In this document: positions 25,047 through 34,290 of the stretch, in pieces
Position numbering within the stretch: the first letter of the stretch is position 1
Layout of the letters: every line of letters begins with the position of its first letter
Assembly (NCBI GenBank): GCA_035250245.1
Contig: DATFFH010000014.1
Span: 1-61,157 of the forward strand
DNA: 61,157 nt
DNA from: Luteimonas_C sp035250245
GTDB lineage: Bacteria; Pseudomonadota; Gammaproteobacteria; Xanthomonadales; Xanthomonadaceae
Reading direction: 5' to 3'
Notes under the pieces: model-generated
Databases searched by the model: none
The model's input: only the letters and a program-made list of their open reading frames with translations
What the model was told of the DNA's origin: nothing
Position numbers and translations under genes: made by a program

Positions 25047-25420
25047 TCGGATTCCGGCGCGTTGCCGGGTTCGTCGAAGAAGCTCGGCATCGGCGCCGAT
25101 TCTTCCTGCATGTGGGTCGTGGTCACCGGCGTCGCTGCCGGCCGGCCGCGCGGCGGGGGCAGTTTGGCGATGGCCGCTTCGGCGGCCTGCACGAGTTCGT
25201 TGCGGCGCGCTTCGGGCACTTCCTGCCAGTGGCAATCCAGCAGCGCGCCTTCCAGCGCGTAAAGCAGATTGAGGCTGGGCTTGAAGCCGGCGCGCTTGAC
25301 GCGCATGAACGCTTCCAGCGCGCCGACGGCCGCGAGATCCTCGCGCGAACGCAAACCGACTTGGCGCAGCCAGGCCGCGCTTTTCGGTCCGATGTTGCGT
25401 AGCTTGGGTGCGGCGCTCAT
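25037..25420 (-). CDS. TfoX C-terminal domain protein (helix-hairpin-helix)
   Basis: 127 residues. The first 85 match the TfoX/Sxy C-terminal domain: LRNIGPKSAAWLRQVGLRSREDLAAVGA, then AFMRVKRAGFKPSLNLLYALEGAL and CHWQEVPEARR. The N-terminal TfoX domain is absent, which is common for stand-alone proteins of this kind. A disordered, Pro- and acid-rich tail follows. Its ATG overlaps the stop of the sulfoxide reductase gene (ATGA), indicating coupling. Its cellular role is unknown; competence control has been shown only for full-length TfoX. Confidence 0.88.
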   Translation of the reverse strand: MSAAPKLRNIGPKSAAWLRQVGLRSREDLAAVGALEAFMRVKRAGFKPSLNLLYALEGALLDCHWQEVPEARRNELVQAAEAAIAKLPPPRGRPAATPVTTTHMQEESAPMPSFFDEPGNAPESDHD

Positions 25421-25899
25421 GCCGACGCCTCCGTGAAGATCGCGGCGATCGCTTCCAGGCCGCGCTGATCGTCCTGGTCGAAACGCGCAGGAATGGGGCT
25501 GTCCAGATCGAACACGCCGATCAATTCCTCGCCGCGGAACAGCGGCACCACCAGCTCGGAACGCGAGGCGGCGTCGCAGGCGATGTGGCCGGGAAAGGCA
25601 TGCACGTCTTCGACGCGCTGGGTACGGCGGGTACGCGCGGCCGCGCCGCAGACGCCGCGGTCGAGCGGGATGCGCACGCAGGCAGGCAGGCCCTGGAACG
25701 GGCCCACGACCAGTTCTTCGCCGTCGTAGAAATAGAAACCCGCCCAGTTCAATTCTGGCAGCGCGTGGTAGACCAGCGCGGACAGGTTGGCGGCGTTGGC
25801 GATGCGGTCGCGCTCGCCGGCCAGCAGCGCCTGAGCCTGTTCGGCCAGCTGGGCGTACTGTTCCGGCTTGCCGCCGCTTAGACTCTGGGCTGCGAACAT
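25417..25899 (-). CDS. msrC: free methionine-(R)-sulfoxide reductase (GAF domain)
   Basis: 160-residue single GAF domain that reduces free Met-R-sulfoxide. The three conserved cysteines of fRMsr enzymes are present: Cys74 (PACVRIP), Cys84 (GVCGAAA) and Cys108 (HIACDAASRSELVVPL). The end motif IGVFDLDSP is also typical. The ATG at 25899 gives the usual length; the frame continues open upstream but into non-homologous sequence. Operon with the TfoX-C gene, divergent from the TMEM175-like gene. Confidence 0.94.
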   Translation of the reverse strand: MFAAQSLSGGKPEQYAQLAEQAQALLAGERDRIANAANLSALVYHALPELNWAGFYFYDGEELVVGPFQGLPACVRIPLDRGVCGAAARTRRTQRVEDVHAFPGHIACDAASRSELVVPLFRGEELIGVFDLDSPIPARFDQDDQRGLEAIAAIFTEASA

Positions 25900-25963
25900 G
25901 GGGCCTCCGACCGGGGAGTGTAGCAGTGGGATCGCACGGATCGGGCGGGGCGGGAGCGGAGCG

Positions 25964-26698
25964 ATGGCGGTAGACGGCGAATCCGGGACCTCGCGCACGC
26001 GCGACGGCTTCCGCCACCGCGGCCGCGAGGTGACGCGGCTGGAGGCGTTCGTGGACGCGGCGTTCGCCTTTTCGGTGACGCTGCTGGTGATTTCGGTGAA
26101 TGCGATCCCCGACAGCATGGCCGCCCTGGCGCTGGCGCTGAAAGGCATCCCGGCCTTCGCGGCGAGCTTCGCGATGATCGCGATGTTCTGGAACGCGCAT
26201 GCTACCTGGAGCCGGCGCTACGGTTTGGACGACGGAACCAGCAAATTGCTCAGCCTGGCCCTGGTGTTCCTGGTGCTGGTGTACGTGTATCCGCTGCGGA
26301 TCCAGTTCGGCGTACTGTTCGGCTGGATCAGCGGCGGCTGGCTGCCGTTTCCGGTGAAGGTCGGCAGCGTCGCCGATCTAGGCTTCATGTATCTGGTGTA
26401 CGGGTTGGCGTTTTCGACGATGTCCTTGTGTCTGGCCGGTTTGTACGCGCATGCGAATCGCCGACGCGGCGAACTCGGCCTGGATGCGCACGAAGCCGCG
26501 GCCACCGCGGCCGAGGTGGCGGTGTGGCTGTATTTCGTCGCGATCGGCGCGCTGTCGATCGCGTTGGCCTTGGCTTTGCCCGACAGGCCCACGCCTTGGC
26601 AGCTCAGCCTGCCCGGCTGCAGCTATTTCCTGCTCAGCTTCACCGGTATCGTCGGATCGCGCGTGAGCAAGCGCGCGGCCACGAGGAACGCATCATGA
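25964..26698 (+). CDS. TMEM175-like (DUF1211) membrane protein, putative K+ channel
   Basis: 244 residues with about six membrane helices. The first helix carries RLEAFVDAAFAFSVTLLVI, a variant of the bacterial TMEM175 signature RxxxFSDxVFAIxxTLL, with Ser changed to Val. Bacterial TMEM175 homologues form tetrameric K+-selective channels. The ATG at 25964 is close to the signature and was preferred to an upstream frame beginning at 25868. The stop overlaps the bioD start (ATGA), so the two are co-translated despite unrelated roles. Confidence 0.85.
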   Translation: MAVDGESGTSRTRDGFRHRGREVTRLEAFVDAAFAFSVTLLVISVNAIPDSMAALALALKGIPAFAASFAMIAMFWNAHATWSRRYGLDDGTSKLLSLALVFLVLVYVYPLRIQFGVLFGWISGGWLPFPVKVGSVADLGFMYLVYGLAFSTMSLCLAGLYAHANRRRGELGLDAHEAAATAAEVAVWLYFVAIGALSIALALALPDRPTPWQLSLPGCSYFLLSFTGIVGSRVSKRAATRNAS

Positions 26699-27387
26699 CC
26701 GCAGCTTTCTACGTCGCCGGCACCGACACCGGTATCGGCAAGACCGTCGCCAGCACGGCGCTTCTGCACGCGTTGGGCGCTCGTGGTTTGCGAGCGGTGG
26801 GCATGAAGCCAGTTGCCAGCGGCTGCGAACGCATCCAGGGCGAATGGCGCAACGAAGACGCGCTGTCCTTGCAATCGGCGAGCGATCCGGTGCCGGCTTA
26901 CGCCGACGTCAATCCGTATGCGTTGCCGTCAGCGACCGCGCCGGAATTGGCCGCGCGCGAGGTGGGCGTCGACATCGCGCTGGCGCCGATCGTTGCCGCT
27001 TATCGCCGGCTCGCGGTGCAGGCCGACGCAGTGGTCGTGGAAGGCGTCGGCGGCTGGGCCGCGCCCTTGTCGGCGGAGTTGGACCAGATCGACGTGGTGC
27101 GCGCGCTCGGGCTGCCGGTGGTGCTGGTGGTCGGGCTGAAGCTGGGTTGCATCAACCATGCCCGATTGAGCGCGCAGGCGATCGCGGCGGACGGCGCGCG
27201 CTTGGTCGGCTGGATCGGCAACGACGTCGATCCCGAGCTCGCCCGGGCCGACGACTATTTCGCGCTGCTGGTGCCGCGGATTCCCGCGCCTTGTCTGGGC
27301 CGTCTGCCGCACGCGGCCGATCTGGATGCGAGAGCGCTATCCGCTCAACTGGATTGCTCACTCCTATTCGCGAACCGCTTTGCGTAG
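26695..27387 (+). CDS. bioD: dethiobiotin synthetase
   Basis: 230 residues. It closes the ureido ring of dethiobiotin from 7,8-diaminopelargonate, CO2 and ATP, the penultimate step of biotin synthesis. The P-loop is at 9-18 (GTDTGIGKTV), MKPVASGC lies near 41, and VVEGVGGWAAPL gives the second substrate loop. Residues LKLGCINHARLS match the family. ATGA overlap with the channel gene. Other bio genes are not in the window. Its stop codon TAG forms part of the GTAG of a REP element. Confidence 0.95.
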   Translation: MTAAFYVAGTDTGIGKTVASTALLHALGARGLRAVGMKPVASGCERIQGEWRNEDALSLQSASDPVPAYADVNPYALPSATAPELAAREVGVDIALAPIVAAYRRLAVQADAVVVEGVGGWAAPLSAELDQIDVVRALGLPVVLVVGLKLGCINHARLSAQAIAADGARLVGWIGNDVDPELARADDYFALLVPRIPAPCLGRLPHAADLDARALSAQLDCSLLFANRFA

Positions 27388-27478
27388 AGGCGAGCCTGCT
27401 CGACTGCTTCTTGCGGCAGTGGAAGCGAAGTGTTTTTCGCGATAGACCGAAAAGCAGTCGAGCAAGGCTCGACTCTAC
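27384..27478. repeat. GTAG-type REP pair overlapping the bioD stop
   Basis: Arms begin GTAGAGGCGAGCCTGCTCGA and end TCGACTCTAC. The first GTAG overlaps the bioD stop codon. Same subfamily as 14237-14330. Confidence 0.85.
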
Positions 27479-27497
27479 GAAAGCGAAAGCGGGGTGC

Positions 27498-27529
27498 GAA
27501 AAAGAACGGGCGCATCGCTGCGCCCGTTC
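27498..27529 (-). terminator. intrinsic terminator of the reverse RND operon
   Basis: A perfect 11-bp stem (27504-27514 with 27519-27529) and 4-base loop is followed on the reverse strand by five T residues. It lies 23 bases past the permease stop. Confidence 0.85.
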
Positions 27530-27551
27530 CGGTCTTGCGTGCGACGCCGAT

Positions 27552-30500
27552 TTACGCGGCGTGCGGCTCCGGTCCGCCGTGCGGTTCGCCCGCCGCAGCC
27601 TTTTCGCGATCGCGATCGTGCGCATGGTCGCGCGCCAGGTACAGGTAGAACGCCGGCAGCACGAACAGGGTGAACGCGGTGCCGATGGTCATGCCCGAGG
27701 CGATCACCACGCCCATCGAGAAGCGCGAGGCCGCGCCCGGACCGGTGGCGATCAGCAGCGGGATCATCGCGAACACCAGCGCGGCGGTAGTCATCAGCAC
27801 CGGGCGCAGGCGGATCGCGGTGGCTTCCTCGATCGCTTCGCGCTTGGACAAGCCCTCGTTGATCTGCAGCTTGTTGGCGAACTCCACGATCAGGATGCCG
27901 TGTTTGGAGATGACGCCGACCAGCGTCACCAATCCCACCTGGGTGTAGATGTTGATGCTCATCCCGGGGAAGGCTTCGATCTGCGCGAACTGCAGCACGC
28001 CGGCCAAAATCGCCAGCACGTTGAGCGTCAGCAGCGCGCCGCAGATCGCCATCGGCACGGTCAACAGCATGATCACCGCGTCGCGGAAGCTTTCGAACTG
28101 CGCCGACAGCACCAGGAAGATCACGACCAACGCCAGCGCCAGGGTCAGCAGCATGGCGGAGCCTTCCTGCTTGAACTGGCGCGATTCGCCGGCGTAGTCG
28201 ACGCTGTAGCCCTGCGGCAGCACTTCCTTCGCGGCCTGGTCCAGGATCGCCAGCGCCTGGCCCTTGCTTACGCCGGGGCGCGGGGCGAACGTGATCGACA
28301 CCGCATTCAACTGCTGGAAGCGCTTCAGCGACTGCGGCTGGGCGGTTTCCTTCAGCGTCACGATGGTCGACAACGGGATCAGTTCGCCGTCGCGGGTGCG
28401 GGTGTAGTAGTTCTGCAGCGCGCTCGCGTTCAAGCGGTCGCTGCGCTGCACCTGCGGGATCACCAGGTAGGAGCGGTTCTGCATCGCGAAGCGGTTGGTG
28501 TAGCCGCCCGACAGCATGGCCGACATGTCCGCCGCCAGCGTGCGCATGTCGATGCCCAGCGTAGCCGCCTTGTCGCGGTCGATCTGCACTTCGATGCGCG
28601 GCTTGTCGATCTTCAGGTCCTTGTCGAGGAAGATGAAGCGCTTGCTCTCGTAGGCCTTGGCCAGGATCGCGTCGGCCAGTTCGCTGAGCTGGCTCAGTTC
28701 GCCCACGCCGCCGATGATGAATTCGCCGCCGCCGTCGCCGCCCGCGCTGGGCAGCGAAGGCGGCACCAGCGCGAACACGTTCAGGCCGGTGACCTGGCTC
28801 ATCTTCGGCTGCAATTCCTGCTGCAGCACCGCGTTGGTCGACTTGTCGCGCTCGCTCCAGGGCTTGAGCACGAAGCCGGCCATCGCCATCGGGCTGGCGC
28901 CGCCGCCGCTGGCGCCGAAGCCGCCGTTGAACAGGAAGAAACCGTCCACTTCCGGCACGCCCTTGGCGATCTGGGTGATCTCCTCGGTGTAGCGCTCGAC
29001 GTAGTCCAGCGTGGCGTACGGATCGGCGTTGCCGATCGAGAAGATGAAGCCTTCGTCCTCCAGCGGCGCCGGTTCCTTGGGCGCGGTGATGTAGAGGAAG
29101 GCGCACGAAACCAGCACGATGATGCCGAACAGGGCGATCACCGCCTTGGTTTCCAGCGCGCCGTGCAGCTTGCGCTGGTAGCCGTGGCGCAGCCAGTCGA
29201 ATCGCGCGTCCAGCCACGCTTCCAGCTTGCCCTTGCTGCCTTCGGCGTGCGGCTTGAGGATCTTGGCGCACATCATCGGCGACAGGGTCAGCGCGATCAC
29301 GCCCGACAAAAGCACCGATCCGGCCAGGGTGAACGCGAACTCGGTGAACAGCACGCCGGTCAGGCCGCCCTGGAAGCCGATCGGCAGATACACCGCCACC
29401 AGCGTGGTGGTCATCGCCACGACCGGCCAGGCCAGTTCCTGCGCGCCCTTGATCGCCGCATCGTAGGGCGACATGCCCTCCTCGATGTGTCGGTGGATGT
29501 TCTCCAGCACGATGATCGCGTCGTCCACCACGATGCCGATCGCCAGCACCATCGCCAGCAGGGTCAGCAGGTTGATGGTGAAGCCCATCAGGAGCATCAG
29601 GAACAGCGAGCCGATCAGCGACAGCGGCACCGTCACCGCCGGGATCAGCACGCTGCGCAACGAGCCCAGGAACAGGAAGATCACCACGATCACGATCACC
29701 ACGGCTTCGATGATGGTGCTGACCACTTCGTCGATCGCGTCCTGGATCGCCTCGGTGCTGTCGTAGGGGATCGACGGCGTGATGCCCTGCGGCAGCTGCG
29801 GCACGATCTGCCCGTCCCACAGCTTGCGGACTTCTTTGATCACGTCCAGCGAGTTGGCGTCGGGCGCGACGAAGATGCCCATGAAGGTGGCCGACTGGCC
29901 GTTCATGCGCACCGAAGTGCCGTAGCTTTCGGATCCCAATTGCACGTCGGCGACGTCGCCCAGACGCACGATCGCGCCATCCTGCTCGCGGATCACGAGC
30001 TTGCGGAATTCTTCCGCGTCGCGCAGATCCGTACGCGCGGTCATGTCGATCGCGACCATCTGGCCCTTGGTCGAGCCCACCGCCGACAGCACGTTGTTGT
30101 TCTGCAGCGCGTTGGCCACGTCGCTGGCGGTGACCTTTAGCGCGGTCATGCGGTCGGGCTTCAGCCAGATCCGCATCGCGAATGTGCCGGCGCCGAGGAT
30201 GTCGGCGCGCTGCACGCCGGGAACGGTGACCAGCTTGGGCTGGATGACGCGGGTGATGTAGTCGGTGATCTGGTTGTTGTTCAGCGTTTCGCTGGCGAAA
30301 GACACGTACATGGCCGCGATCTGCTGGCCCTGCTGCAGGTCGATCACCGGGTCTTCCGATTCCGGCGGCAGCTGGCCGCGCATCTTGTTGACCTTGGCCG
30401 CGATCTGGGTGAGCGCTTCGTTCGGATCCTGGTCCAGGCGGATGTAGGCCTGGATGGTGCTGATGCCGGCCGAGCTGGTCGAGCTCATGTACTCGATGCC

Positions 30501-30725
30501 CTCGGCGCTGGCGATCTCGCGCTCCAGCGGCGTGGTGATGAAGCCCTGGATCAGGTCCGCGTCGGCGCCGTAATAAGTCGTGCTGACATTGACCACCGCG
30601 TTGCGCAGCTCGGGATACTGGCGCACGTTCAATTCGCTGAACGCGCGCAACCCGAACAGCAGGATGAACAGGCTGACCACGATCGCCAGCACCGGTTTGT
30701 TGATGAAGATGTCGGTGAATTTCAT
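27552..30725 (-). CDS. RND multidrug efflux transporter permease (HAE-1)
   Basis: 1057-residue inner-membrane proton/drug antiporter. The N-terminus MKFTDIFINKPVLAIVVSL starts TM1. TM4 carries GIVVDDAIIVLENIHRHIEEG with the two proton-relay Asp residues. Two large periplasmic loops separate 12 membrane helices. The last cytoplasmic stretch is rich in His, Asp and Arg. It works with the adaptor encoded 150 bases upstream in the operon and an unlinked TolC-like channel. The EGIEYMSSTSSAG segment and overall form resemble MexK/TriC-like members more than AcrB. Substrates cannot be read from sequence. Confidence 0.96.
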   Translation of the reverse strand: MKFTDIFINKPVLAIVVSLFILLFGLRAFSELNVRQYPELRNAVVNVSTTYYGADADLIQGFITTPLEREIASAEGIEYMSSTSSAGISTIQAYIRLDQDPNEALTQIAAKVNKMRGQLPPESEDPVIDLQQGQQIAAMYVSFASETLNNNQITDYITRVIQPKLVTVPGVQRADILGAGTFAMRIWLKPDRMTALKVTASDVANALQNNNVLSAVGSTKGQMVAIDMTARTDLRDAEEFRKLVIREQDGAIVRLGDVADVQLGSESYGTSVRMNGQSATFMGIFVAPDANSLDVIKEVRKLWDGQIVPQLPQGITPSIPYDSTEAIQDAIDEVVSTIIEAVVIVIVVIFLFLGSLRSVLIPAVTVPLSLIGSLFLMLLMGFTINLLTLLAMVLAIGIVVDDAIIVLENIHRHIEEGMSPYDAAIKGAQELAWPVVAMTTTLVAVYLPIGFQGGLTGVLFTEFAFTLAGSVLLSGVIALTLSPMMCAKILKPHAEGSKGKLEAWLDARFDWLRHGYQRKLHGALETKAVIALFGIIVLVSCAFLYITAPKEPAPLEDEGFIFSIGNADPYATLDYVERYTEEITQIAKGVPEVDGFFLFNGGFGASGGGASPMAMAGFVLKPWSERDKSTNAVLQQELQPKMSQVTGLNVFALVPPSLPSAGGDGGGEFIIGGVGELSQLSELADAILAKAYESKRFIFLDKDLKIDKPRIEVQIDRDKAATLGIDMRTLAADMSAMLSGGYTNRFAMQNRSYLVIPQVQRSDRLNASALQNYYTRTRDGELIPLSTIVTLKETAQPQSLKRFQQLNAVSITFAPRPGVSKGQALAILDQAAKEVLPQGYSVDYAGESRQFKQEGSAMLLTLALALVVIFLVLSAQFESFRDAVIMLLTVPMAICGALLTLNVLAILAGVLQFAQIEAFPGMSINIYTQVGLVTLVGVISKHGILIVEFANKLQINEGLSKREAIEEATAIRLRPVLMTTAALVFAMIPLLIATGPGAASRFSMGVVIASGMTIGTAFTLFVLPAFYLYLARDHAHDRDREKAAAGEPHGGPEPHAA

Positions 30726-30743
30726 CTTATCCGCCTTAGATAG

Positions 30744-30840
30744 CCCTCCCCTTCAAGGGGAGGGTTGGGTGGGGATGGGGTTCGAGCGGCATCTGCCCGG
30801 AAACCCATCCCCATCCTTGCCTTCCCCTTGAAGGGGAAGG
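30744..30840. repeat. long imperfect inverted repeat between adaptor and permease
   Basis: Arms 30744-30782 and 30801-30840 are inverted and mostly matching. Each has its own palindrome (CCCCTTCAAGGGG / CCCCTTGAAGGGG). A further hairpin GCCTCGC/GCGAGGC at 30850-30867 follows. All lie inside the RND operon and may set the ratio of adaptor to permease. Confidence 0.75.
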
Positions 30841-30875
30841 AATGGGGAAGCCTCGCTCGCGCGAGGCTGGCGTTC

Positions 30876-32066
30876 TTAACGGTTCTCGGTCTTCGGCTGC
30901 GCTTCGGCGGTCGGCAGGACCTTGTTGTTGATCGTCACTTCCGCATCGTTGCGCAGCTTCAGCAGACCGCTGGTAGCGACTTGCTCGCCCGGCTTCAATC
31001 CCTCGGTCACCGCGATCAGATCGCCACGGGTGGCGCCGGTCTTGATGAAACGCTGGGTGACGATGAGCTTGTCGCCGGTCAGCGGCTTGCCCTGCATGTC
31101 CTTCTCGCCTTCGGCACGCTTCTTCTTGGTGATGATGTAGACCGCGTTGCCGTAGGGATTGAAGCTGACCGCGGTCTGCGGGATCACGACCACATTGCGT
31201 TCGCTGCCTAGGGCGAAGCCGACGTGGGCGAACGTGCCGGGACGCAGATTGCCTTCGGCGTTGTCGAGCGTGGCCTGCACTTTGAAGTTGCGGGTGTTGG
31301 CGTCGACCTCGGGCTGGATGGCGGTGACTTCGCCTTCGAAGGTGCGGCCGGGCATCGCATCGACGGTGGCGCGGATGCGGGTGCCGTTGTTCACCTGGCC
31401 CATGCGCTTCTCGGGCAGGGTGAAGTCCAGAAAGATCGGATCCAGCGACTGCAGGCTCACGATCGGATCGCCGGGATTCACGAACTGGCCCAGGTTGACC
31501 TGGCGGATGCCGAGGAAGCCGTCGAACGGCGCGCGGATGGTCTTCTGCGCGATCAGCGCGCGCTGCGCGTCGGCCTGGGCTTGCGCGGTGGCCGCGGCGG
31601 TGGCGCGTTGCTCCACCTCGTCCTGCGAGACCAGCTTGTCCTGGCCCAGCTTGCGCCAGCGGTCGCGCTGCACGGCGGCCAGCCGCGCGGACGCTTCCAG
31701 CGATTTCAGCGTCGCCAGTTCGTTGGCGGTGTTCAGCCGCACCAGCACGGCGCCGGCCTTCACCGGTTGGCCGGGTTCGAATTCGATCGACTTGACCACG
31801 CCGCCTGCTTCGGTGGTGACGTTGGTGCCGTTGATCGCGACGAAGGTGCCGACCGATTCTTCGTTGTCGCTCCAACGTTCCGACTTGGCCGTGGCTGCGG
31901 TCACCGCCGACGCGGGCTGCGGCATGTTGTCGAAGAACTGGTTCATGCCGGCGCTCATCATCGCCTTGACGCCGAATACGCCGCCGAATACGACGACGGC
32001 GCCGATCAGCATCCAGATCATCCGTTTGCGCATCGAAGGCTTGCGCGCGGGGTCATGCTTGGGCAT
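30876..32066 (-). CDS. RND efflux periplasmic adaptor (membrane-anchored)
   Basis: 396 residues. An uncleaved N-terminal helix (MIWMLIGAVVVFGGVFGV) anchors the protein. The lipoyl halves (TEAGGVVKSIEFEPGQPVKAG and TIRAPFDGFLGIRQVNLGQFV) flank a coiled-coil hairpin (about 105-160), followed by beta-barrel and membrane-proximal domains. MexH-like architecture. The ATG at 32066 is preferred because AAGG lies 9 bases upstream; an ATG at 32075 has no such site. The 5' end overlaps the TetR gene by 14 bases, so the two are coupled. Confidence 0.94.
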   Translation of the reverse strand: MPKHDPARKPSMRKRMIWMLIGAVVVFGGVFGVKAMMSAGMNQFFDNMPQPASAVTAATAKSERWSDNEESVGTFVAINGTNVTTEAGGVVKSIEFEPGQPVKAGAVLVRLNTANELATLKSLEASARLAAVQRDRWRKLGQDKLVSQDEVEQRATAAATAQAQADAQRALIAQKTIRAPFDGFLGIRQVNLGQFVNPGDPIVSLQSLDPIFLDFTLPEKRMGQVNNGTRIRATVDAMPGRTFEGEVTAIQPEVDANTRNFKVQATLDNAEGNLRPGTFAHVGFALGSERNVVVIPQTAVSFNPYGNAVYIITKKKRAEGEKDMQGKPLTGDKLIVTQRFIKTGATRGDLIAVTEGLKPGEQVATSGLLKLRNDAEVTINNKVLPTAEAQPKTENR

Positions 32067-32835
32067 GGGAAACATCCTTGGAGGTAGAAGAAGAATGGTG
32101 ATCGGGCAGGTACGGCGATGGGCAGCCGAACACGGCCTCGCTAACGCGCACGACCAGCGCGTCTACGGCATCGTCGTCGGCCGGGTCGAATAGCGGCCGC
32201 CAACCGTAACCGTTGAACAGGTATTGCAATTGCTTGAACAGGAGCCGGTACGGATCGCCGAAACCCTTGTGGTCGAACAATCCGTCTTGCTGCAGCAGGG
32301 TGTACATGCCCAGGCACATCGCCCAGGGCCCGACCGTCAACGCTTGCGGCGACAACGACACCGTCGCCGGCAACTCGCCGTTGCGGAAGGCTTCGTGCAC
32401 GATCCCGTCGACCAATTCGCTCAGCGGCGCGCTGGCTTCCAGCGCGCGCTGCTTGCTGGCTTCCGACGCTGCGCCCCAGATCACGTCGGTCCACACGAAC
32501 TGGGCCAGGCGAAAATGTTCGGGCTGGGTGCGGATCACCATCAGATCCGCCAGGGCCACCGCCAGCATCCGTTCCCGGGTAGGTCCGGACCAGCGTGCGG
32601 CGCGTTCGAACAGTTCGACCCGGCTCAGGCAATTGCGCGTGGCCAGCGCCACCAGCAGATCTTCTTTGCTGGCGAAATGATTGTAGAGCGTGCCGATCGC
32701 GTAGTCCGATTCCTCGGCGATGCGCGACATCTGCAGATTGAGCAGGCCGTCGCGCTGGATCAGTTCCTGGGCTTTGTCCAGGAACAGGCGCTCACGATCG
32801 GCGAGCTCGCGTCGACGGCGTTCCCGGGTGCCCAT
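32053..32835 (-). CDS. TetR-family transcriptional regulator
   Basis: About 260 residues. The helix-turn-helix (GLLNLQMSRIAEESDYAIGTLYNHFASKEDLLVAL) is canonical. The remaining 190 residues form the ligand domain. The start is placed at the ATG at 32835 (AAGGA just upstream); an ATG at 32877 would add 14 residues. Unusually, the repressor is the first gene of the pump operon and is not transcribed away from it; it is instead divergent from a second RND pump. It probably represses both. Confidence 0.92.
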   Translation of the reverse strand: MGTRERRRRELADRERLFLDKAQELIQRDGLLNLQMSRIAEESDYAIGTLYNHFASKEDLLVALATRNCLSRVELFERAARWSGPTRERMLAVALADLMVIRTQPEHFRLAQFVWTDVIWGAASEASKQRALEASAPLSELVDGIVHEAFRNGELPATVSLSPQALTVGPWAMCLGMYTLLQQDGLFDHKGFGDPYRLLFKQLQYLFNGYGWRPLFDPADDDAVDALVVRVSEAVFGCPSPYLPDHHSSSTSKDVSHAQA

Positions 32836-32960
32836 GGTCCTTGGTGCGGAGGTCGGTCCGGACGCGATTTTGAACATGGTTCACGAATTGATCAAGGCTT
32901 ACGGGCAGCATTCCGCAGGCAGGCAGATCAGCTGCGATTCACGTCCGAAGGCCACGCGGG

Positions 32961-32975
32961 CATGTTTGCAACATG
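32961..32975. promoter_or_regulatory. inverted repeat, candidate TetR operator
   Basis: CATGTT-TGC-AACATG is a perfect 6-bp inverted repeat in the 237-base (or longer) region between the TetR gene and the divergent RND adaptor. TetR proteins usually bind palindromes of this type. Confidence 0.5.
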
Positions 32976-33065
32976 CGTCGGGTGCACCGGAGCAAGGCTT
33001 GCGCGTTCTCCGTTAAACAACGCCAAACGGTCCTGACTTCCGGCACAGTCGCCGTCTCAGCCGAA

Positions 33066-33079
33066 TGTTAGACTGAACA
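33066..33079. promoter_or_regulatory. second short inverted repeat before the forward RND operon
   Basis: TGTT-N6-AACA, directly followed by TATAGAAAAT, which could be a -10 region, 36 bases before the adaptor ATG. A repressor bound here would block that promoter. No good -35 box is visible. Confidence 0.35.
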
Positions 33080-33114
33080 GTATAGAAAATAACAAGACCT
33101 TAAGAGACTCCCCC

Positions 33115-34284
33115 ATGCGCGCTACCTGGTTCCCCGTCCTGGCGATGTCGGCGTTGCTCGCCGCCTGCGGCAAGCAAGAAGCCCCGCCCGCGCCGCCGCC
33201 GCCGGAAGTCGGGGTGTTGGCGGTCAAGCCCGCGAACGTGCCGTTGCAGAAAGACCTGGTCGGCCGCCTGGCCGCGTATCGCAGCGCGGATGTCCGCGCC
33301 CGCGTCCCGGGCGTGCTGCAGCGGCGCGCCTACGCGGAAGGCAGCGACGTGCGCAAGGGCCAATTGTTGTTCGTGATCGATCCCGCGCCGCTGCGCGCCG
33401 CGCTGTCGCAGGCGCAGGCTTCTCTCGCCCAAGCGCAGGCCAGCTATACCAATGCCAAGGTCGCGGCCGACCGCGCGCGGCAATTGGCGCCGACCAACTT
33501 CATTTCGAAGTCGGACCTGGACAACGCCCAGGCCGCCGAACGCAGCGCCGCGGCCGCGGTCCAGGCCGGGAAGGCGTCGGTGGATAGCGCCCGCATCAAC
33601 CTGGGTTATGCCAGCGTGTCCTCGCCGATCGACGGCCGCGCCGGCAAGCAGCAGGTGACCGAAGGCGCGCTGGTCGGGCAGGGCGACGCGACCCTGCTGA
33701 CCACGGTCGACCAGATCGATCCGCTGTACGTGAACTTCTCGCTCAGCGTGGCCGAACTGGAGCAGGTCCGCGCCGCGCAGGGCGGACAGACGCGAGGCAA
33801 AGCCCAGGTGCAGGTGCTGCTGCCCGACGGCACGCCGTACTCGCGCATGGGCGAACTCGATTTCTCGGGCGACATCGTCGACCCGGCCACCGGCGCGATC
33901 GCGCTGCGCGCCCTGCTGCCCAATCCCGACAAGACCCTGCTGCCCGGCACCTACGTCACCTTGAAGGCCACGCTCGGCGAACAGCAGAACGTGTTCCTGG
34001 TGCCGCAGGCCGCCGTACAGCGCGATGCCGCCAGCGCCTACGTGCTGGTCGTTGGCCAGGACGGCAAAGTCGTGCGCAAGGACATCGCCACCGATCGCAG
34101 CCAGGGCAACCAGTGGGTGGTGCGCCAAGGCTTGAACGCGGGCGACCAGGTGATCGTTTCCGGCCTGCAGAAGGCGCAGCCCGGCCAGCCTGCGAAAGCG
34201 ACGCCGTGGCAGCCCAACAACGGCCAAGGCGCCGCGCCCGCGAACGGTGCGAAGAAGGAAGACAAGCCGGCGGCGAAGGGTTAA
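33115..34284 (+). CDS. RND efflux periplasmic adaptor (lipoprotein)
   Basis: 389 residues. A lipoprotein signal with lipobox LLAAC (Cys19) anchors it to the inner membrane, as in AcrA/MexA. Lipoyl half RARVPGVLQRRAYAEGSDVRKG, a coiled-coil hairpin rich in Ala and Gln (about 98-165), second half YASVSSPIDGRAGKQ, then beta-barrel. The C-terminal 35 residues are low-complexity (Pro, Asn, Lys). First gene of a two-gene operon with the permease 6 bases downstream. Confidence 0.95.
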   Translation: MRATWFPVLAMSALLAACGKQEAPPAPPPPEVGVLAVKPANVPLQKDLVGRLAAYRSADVRARVPGVLQRRAYAEGSDVRKGQLLFVIDPAPLRAALSQAQASLAQAQASYTNAKVAADRARQLAPTNFISKSDLDNAQAAERSAAAAVQAGKASVDSARINLGYASVSSPIDGRAGKQQVTEGALVGQGDATLLTTVDQIDPLYVNFSLSVAELEQVRAAQGGQTRGKAQVQVLLPDGTPYSRMGELDFSGDIVDPATGAIALRALLPNPDKTLLPGTYVTLKATLGEQQNVFLVPQAAVQRDAASAYVLVVGQDGKVVRKDIATDRSQGNQWVVRQGLNAGDQVIVSGLQKAQPGQPAKATPWQPNNGQGAAPANGAKKEDKPAAKG

Positions 34285-34290
34285 TCGGCG

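Noticed and set aside
26844..30140. 1098-codon forward open frame
   Set aside because: Runs antisense to the reverse RND permease and out of frame with bioD; no recognisable domain.
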